From NCBI GenBank assembly GCA_963513935.1, contig OY740777.1, positions 11,829,092 through 11,893,091 on the forward strand: a stretch of DNA of 64,000 bases. Reading direction: 5' to 3'. The position numbers were made by a program, and so were the translations under genes. Positions within the stretch are counted from its first letter, which is position 1, and every line of letters starts with the position of its first letter. The notes beneath the pieces were generated by a model. It was not told where the DNA came from. It worked only from the letters and a program-made list of their open reading frames with translations, and ran no database searches. The DNA is from Aphrophora alni (lineage: Eukaryota > Arthropoda > Insecta > Hemiptera > Aphrophoridae). Positions 59,746 to 64,000 of the stretch are shown piece after piece.

Positions 59746-61307
59746 AATTAGGCCTAAGTACATAATCTGTATATGGATCTGTTAGGATCTACATAATTAA
59801 TTTGAATGTAATAGAAGATATTATTTCTTATTGAAACTCCATATTTAAGGATAAAATAAAGCTATATTCTACATATTTATTGTTTTGCCTTAGAACTACT
59901 TTAATTAATTAACATACCTTATTTGAAGTCGATAGTAGTTCCTTATATTATATTAATTGCTTATATTATATTATTTGCTACATGTTTTGCTGCCCATCAG
60001 GCCAGCTAATAACATAAACACATTGTTCACACACACACACATCACAAAAACATATAAAATTCTTAGTCTAACACAAATCATCATGCAGAACCGGCACTCG
60101 TTAAAAGTTAAAAATTGTTTTAGTTCATCACATGTGGCCAATATACTGTGAGGAACTAAAACAATTTTGATAAATAATATTTAAATTTTTCCCAATAGTT
60201 TATATATAAAAAACCCTAAATTTATTTGTAATAGAAATAAAACATTTGAATTATTTAGAAATTACTAATAAAATATTCCAATTTTTTTTTTTAGTATTTT
60301 CAAATTTAAAATCCTTAATTTATTTCATAATAAAGCAGTAAAAAAATTCCACAACAACGCAAACTTGTTAAGAAACTCAACATCCTGTTAGACTCCTTAA
60401 ATAACCCTATCCTGCGCCCAATTAAGGCGCTGAATACATAATAAACGATCGAGAGCGCATAGTACAAGAATTTTCGTTTTACAAACATCCAATAAACTAC
60501 AGTTTTCTTCACAAAACACACATCAATTTGAAAATCCATTATGGTATCAGCTGATGGCATGTTGTAGGTATTTATTTATTGATTTTATTTAAATCTAAGT
60601 TCAACGCGCGTGCTTAAAATCTTTAATGCTCCAACCTAATAAGGAACTGCGTTTGCTTTCTAAAATGGCCGCTCGTGCCCGGTGTGTTGCGTTTGAAAGT
60701 GTTTCAACTCAAGGAGAGGAAATAATAATAATCTCTTATTGCTTGGTAATTGGTAACAATGGTCATTCATTTGAGTTATGTCCTTTTTAGTCTTAATTCA
60801 AAGTCGTTAGTCCTAATTAATATTTATTTATGTTTTAAATTATGTCCTGCGGGAGGATGATCGCTTCATTAAGGATGCGCAATGCCAGGACGAAACTGAC
60901 CCCTACCGCTAACTAAATTTGTATCGAAATGTAGGGGCATAAAGATAAACGAAAATATGTAAAAAAAAAATAAATAATAATTAACTATTATTTGTAAAAA
61001 AATAAAATTTTAAATTGTAAATATTATGTTCTGATGTTTAGGTATAACCAGTAGAAATAACAACTTTCAACAAAGTAGTTGTAGTTAATAAACGGATATC
61101 TTTCGATAAACGGATAGATTCTTGCTATTAATTTGTTTCTTGAATCATATTCCGGAGAGTGACTGCAATACATTGGTTACATAACATTTTTTTTTGGTTA
61201 TTCTTAACAACTTTCTTATCACAACTACTGCAGAGGATAGTTTCTATTCCTTGATGATGGTAGGCCTATAGGGTCCAGTGTTTGTACAACGAAGTTCAGA
61301 TTCTGAA
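59746..61307. other. No supported gene
   Basis: A less AT-rich patch at 60.6-60.9 kb holds AAAATGGCCGCTCGTGCCCG followed by a 41-codon frame. Its start coincides with the AAAATGGC word shared by family D repeats, so it is not called. The 81-codon minus frame at 60315-60560 has no motif. Confidence 0.45.
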
Positions 61308-61615
61308 CTAGAGTAATTCAAGGTACTCTTTAATAATCTTCAGTTCAGCTGGTCGTAGTTCTGAGACAGAAGTGACACTTTTGATTGTCTTCAGATCATG
61401 GAGGCAGAATCTCATATCAGGGTGAGAGCAATTGTTTAAGATTTGCAGGCGCTCTCTTTTTGTATATTTTGGGACATTGCTTTCAATCTTTCAGAAATAG
61501 CTTTATAAGTATTCCGGAACTCACCATTTAACTCTATGGTTCTTGTCCAAAAATTTCAGTTATATTGTTTCTATACGTGCCTGCATGGGTTCAATATAAT
61601 CATGGTTCATTTGCT
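61308..61615 (-). pseudogene. Frameshifted coding relic of unknown identity
   Basis: On the minus strand three successive frames give coding-like peptides that join head to tail: YIEPMQARIETI (about 61610-61575), NFWTRTIELNGEFRNTYKAI then SERLKAMSQN (about 61553-61465), and NVPKYTKRERLQILNNCSHP then DMRFCLHDLKTIKSVTSVSE and LRPAELKIIKEYLELL before a TAG at 61308-61310. The last frame is open for 60 codons and has a balanced, amphipathic-helix-like composition unlike chance frames here. At least two frameshifts or one intron-exon boundary must separate the parts. I do not recognise the family. It could be a transposon-encoded protein, a processed pseudogene, or real terminal exons with unrecognised introns. 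Confidence 0.4.
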
Positions 61616-63529
61616 ATGAAATTCTTGTATAATTATATTTAGGTAAGATATTTTGTTTTTGTCTTGTTGTTGCTTGTAACGCCCATGTTCAAAGGAATTA
61701 AATGTTTCCTATTCTTATGAAATTAGTGATTTTATGACATTTCGTTACCGAGACATTTACTAATTAACAAATAAATATTTACACCTAAATATTGAACTGG
61801 CTCTTCAAGTAATTATTAAACTATATAAAGAAAATTTTAAACGAACTACTAAATCGTTAAATAAAAATAAACAATACTAAACGGCTAAGAAATATTAATA
61901 CCTCTCTGATTTATCTTTAGTGCCCCAATAATAAATTTAGAGTGAGTGGCATACTCTGCACTATGCAGATAGGCTGCTATGATAAAACGAGAATTTCTTT
62001 TAGCGTTTTGTGTCCTTTGTTGCCGCCCATAATCTTGATGATGAATGGAGAGAGCGAAACTCCACAACAACACTAATGATTTAAACAAATTTATTAAAAA
62101 AATGTAACCACAAAGGGATCAAACAAAACCTATTGGTTGGTGTCTCCATAAAATTGAAGGTTTTGGTGTTTTAAAATAATCCATGAACACCAACGTATAA
62201 GGTTTTCATCAAATTATAGTTTAAATATCTTTGGACAAAGCAGATTTGGGAGTTATCGGTAGCAAAAAAGCTTGTAGGCCTACCCTGAAATGGATTTTTT
62301 TGCTAATTTTTAACGATTAAACTGTTCCAAATTGTAGCTTTTAAGAGCTCAACCATTTCGTTACTGTCTATTTAAAAATACCAGTTCGGGTGTAATTGGC
62401 TAAAGAATGTAAAATGAAAAAGAACGTAATCCAAACATTGGTCTAAACTCTTTCGCTCAAACATTGAATGCAAAATTTGTGATTATATATGTAAGAAAAT
62501 TAATTTTCTTAAATATATAATAAAAAGAAAAAGGAAAAATATCTATAATTATGTTTGTTCTTACTACTTTTTTTATTTTAAATGAGACAGAACTAATTAA
62601 TTCTTTTCACGCGCTATTTCGTACATTTTCTTTATAATTTGAAACTACTTATCACAAAACTGTTATCAAAAACGCTTTTTTAATTGTCCTAGGGGCAATG
62701 TGGCGATATTCACAAAAAGAAAAGGGGGGGGGAATTCCCAAACCTCAAAAAGATTTAAAATATAAAAAAAATATTTTCTCTTAGGACGTTTTTGATATAT
62801 TCGAACTTTTACTGCAACTTTTATTCATTTACCCCTTTCTACTGATAGGCCTATCTCAATCAGTTTATGAAAGTCCAAATAAGACATTTCAAAAAAAGGA
62901 AAACTCATGAGATCAAATGACTTTCGAAGTAAGACTATTCGCTTTTTAAACGTAAATCAATTGTACAAATCTGCGTTGTTTGTTTAAACGCGTGGTTTTA
63001 TTCCATACAATACCTAAAAAAAAAATATAATAATAAAATAAAATAAATATTAGGCTTATTATAGGTTTTTTTTCTAAACTTCCTGGAGTTATTAGTTTTC
63101 ATTCAAATATTTATTATTTCCCTAAAAAGTTACTGTAATTTAGGAAAATAAATATTGAAAATTATAAGTGAGATCACTAGAGGTCCAATTTCGAATGAAA
63201 TTTCTTGCGCGCGCACACACACTCACCGGTATAGAGGGGTGTGTGTATTACCCTTTTCTGTAATACTTCCCCTAAGCTCACACATCTTAAATTGTGGGAA
63301 TTGCACATTCCTATAAAGTAGGTCCACTTTTAAAAATGTCGAAAACAATTACATCTATTTATTTTCTTTAATTGGAACATCCTCACAATCCTTATTAAAA
63401 AAAAAAAAATCAAGTAAAAAATAATCAATAATGTGAGAAAATGCACAAACTCCCCCACTTACCTAAAAACATACTAATCATTACAAAAATCTCTTCAAAT
63501 AACTATTTATTAACTTTAAAGTATTATAT
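61616..63529. other. No gene seen
   Basis: AT-rich. TAGGCCTA at 62275 and 62846, G9 at about 62725-62733, and a (GC)n(AC)n patch near 63205-63225. Confidence 0.5.
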
Positions 63530-63910
63530 AACTTTAAATAAGGACCTAAACTTCCTTTGCACTTGGCATAAACCCGTCCTTAGAGTATATTTGATTAAAA
63601 CTCGAGCTGTTAATTTCAGTGTTTTATTAATATAGTATTACAATTTTCCAAACAATTCTGAGTCATTAATCTTCACATTTCACTAAAATTTAATCAATAT
63701 CCGTAGAGAAGAATTTTCGAGAATTTTCATCTTTACAGCCCAAGAGGTTTCACTAGAGCAAAATTTCATTGAAATCGTTAGATCCAACTTTGAGAAAATT
63801 GTAGTTTTGTATTTTTGTTCTAAGGGAATTAACTAAAATCAACAAAACTCCTAACTTTTCGAAATTTGATCAACATCGTTAGTTCCGATTATGACAAAAT
63901 CGTAATTTGT
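63530..63910 (+). repeat. Dispersed repeat family F, copy 2
   Basis: AATAAGGACCTAAACTTCCT, TTTGCACTTGGCATAAACCC, AATCTTCACATTTCACTAAA, and GAGAAAATTGTAGTTTTGTA occur in the same order as at 9020-9380. The final ~90 bp to the window edge is plain AT-rich sequence. Confidence 0.55.
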
Positions 63911-64000
63911 TGTTTATCGATAAAACAGCTAACCCCATATTTTAAGTTATAAAAAAAGTAAAAAAATAACCAATGTACCTTCAAATATGTTGAAATTACC

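Noticed and set aside
60665..60790. 41-codon frame starting MAARARCVAFESVSTQGEE in a GC-richer patch
   Set aside because: The ATG lies in the AAAATGGC word common to family D repeats and no clear donor follows. It remains possible but unsupported.

Overview
This is 64 kb of AT-rich eukaryotic DNA, roughly two thirds A+T by eye. It is almost certainly from an arthropod and most likely an insect. The evidence is an interstitial tract of the insect-type telomere repeat (CCTAA/TTAGG), degraded mariner-like and Merlin-like DNA transposons, a decayed non-LTR retrotransposon, many short inverted-repeat elements and no prokaryotic gene organisation. I cannot name the species. A 200-N assembly gap lies at 14308-14507.

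I found no complete protein-coding gene. Nearly all open frames of 60-150 codons are chance frames in AT-rich DNA or lie inside repeats. The best remaining gene evidence is on the plus strand: a possible first coding exon with a strong start context and a consensus-like donor (54809-54905), and a promoter-like segment with a near-perfect RFX X-box followed by a short frame and a GTAAGT donor (31884-32162). A weaker start-exon candidate is at 17769-17909. If any is real, most of the window is intron or intergenic DNA of genes with very long introns.

Layout. 0-6 kb: a SINE-like repeat, a dead mariner-like transposase split by a repeat that recurs inverted 2.4 kb downstream, and two foldback elements. 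6-23 kb: mostly featureless, with two copies of a TIR element (family B), a non-LTR C-terminal relic and two tandem-repeat patches. 23-32 kb: a 301-bp CT/CCCT microsatellite, a dimeric ~150-bp tandem repeat, (TA)n, family D transposon fragments, a third family B element and a 19-bp minisatellite. 32-37 kb: the X-box segment, the telomere-repeat array and a large palindrome with tRNA-like arms. 37.4-44.6 kb: a 7.2-kb satellite of 59 head-to-tail 122-bp units with higher-order structure. 44.6-64 kb: a family D foldback, a 729-bp Merlin-like element, scattered repeats, the 54.8-kb exon candidate, an unidentified frameshifted coding relic (61.3-61.6 kb) and strong local enrichment of the palindrome TAGGCCTA.

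The main content is repeat biology: at least four unnamed dispersed families (A, B, D and F), several foldback structures and three kinds of tandem array. The most distinctive locus is the telomere-type array, which appears to have grown from the tail of a family A SINE-like element. All family labels are mine and local to this window. No database search was possible, so novelty is not established.
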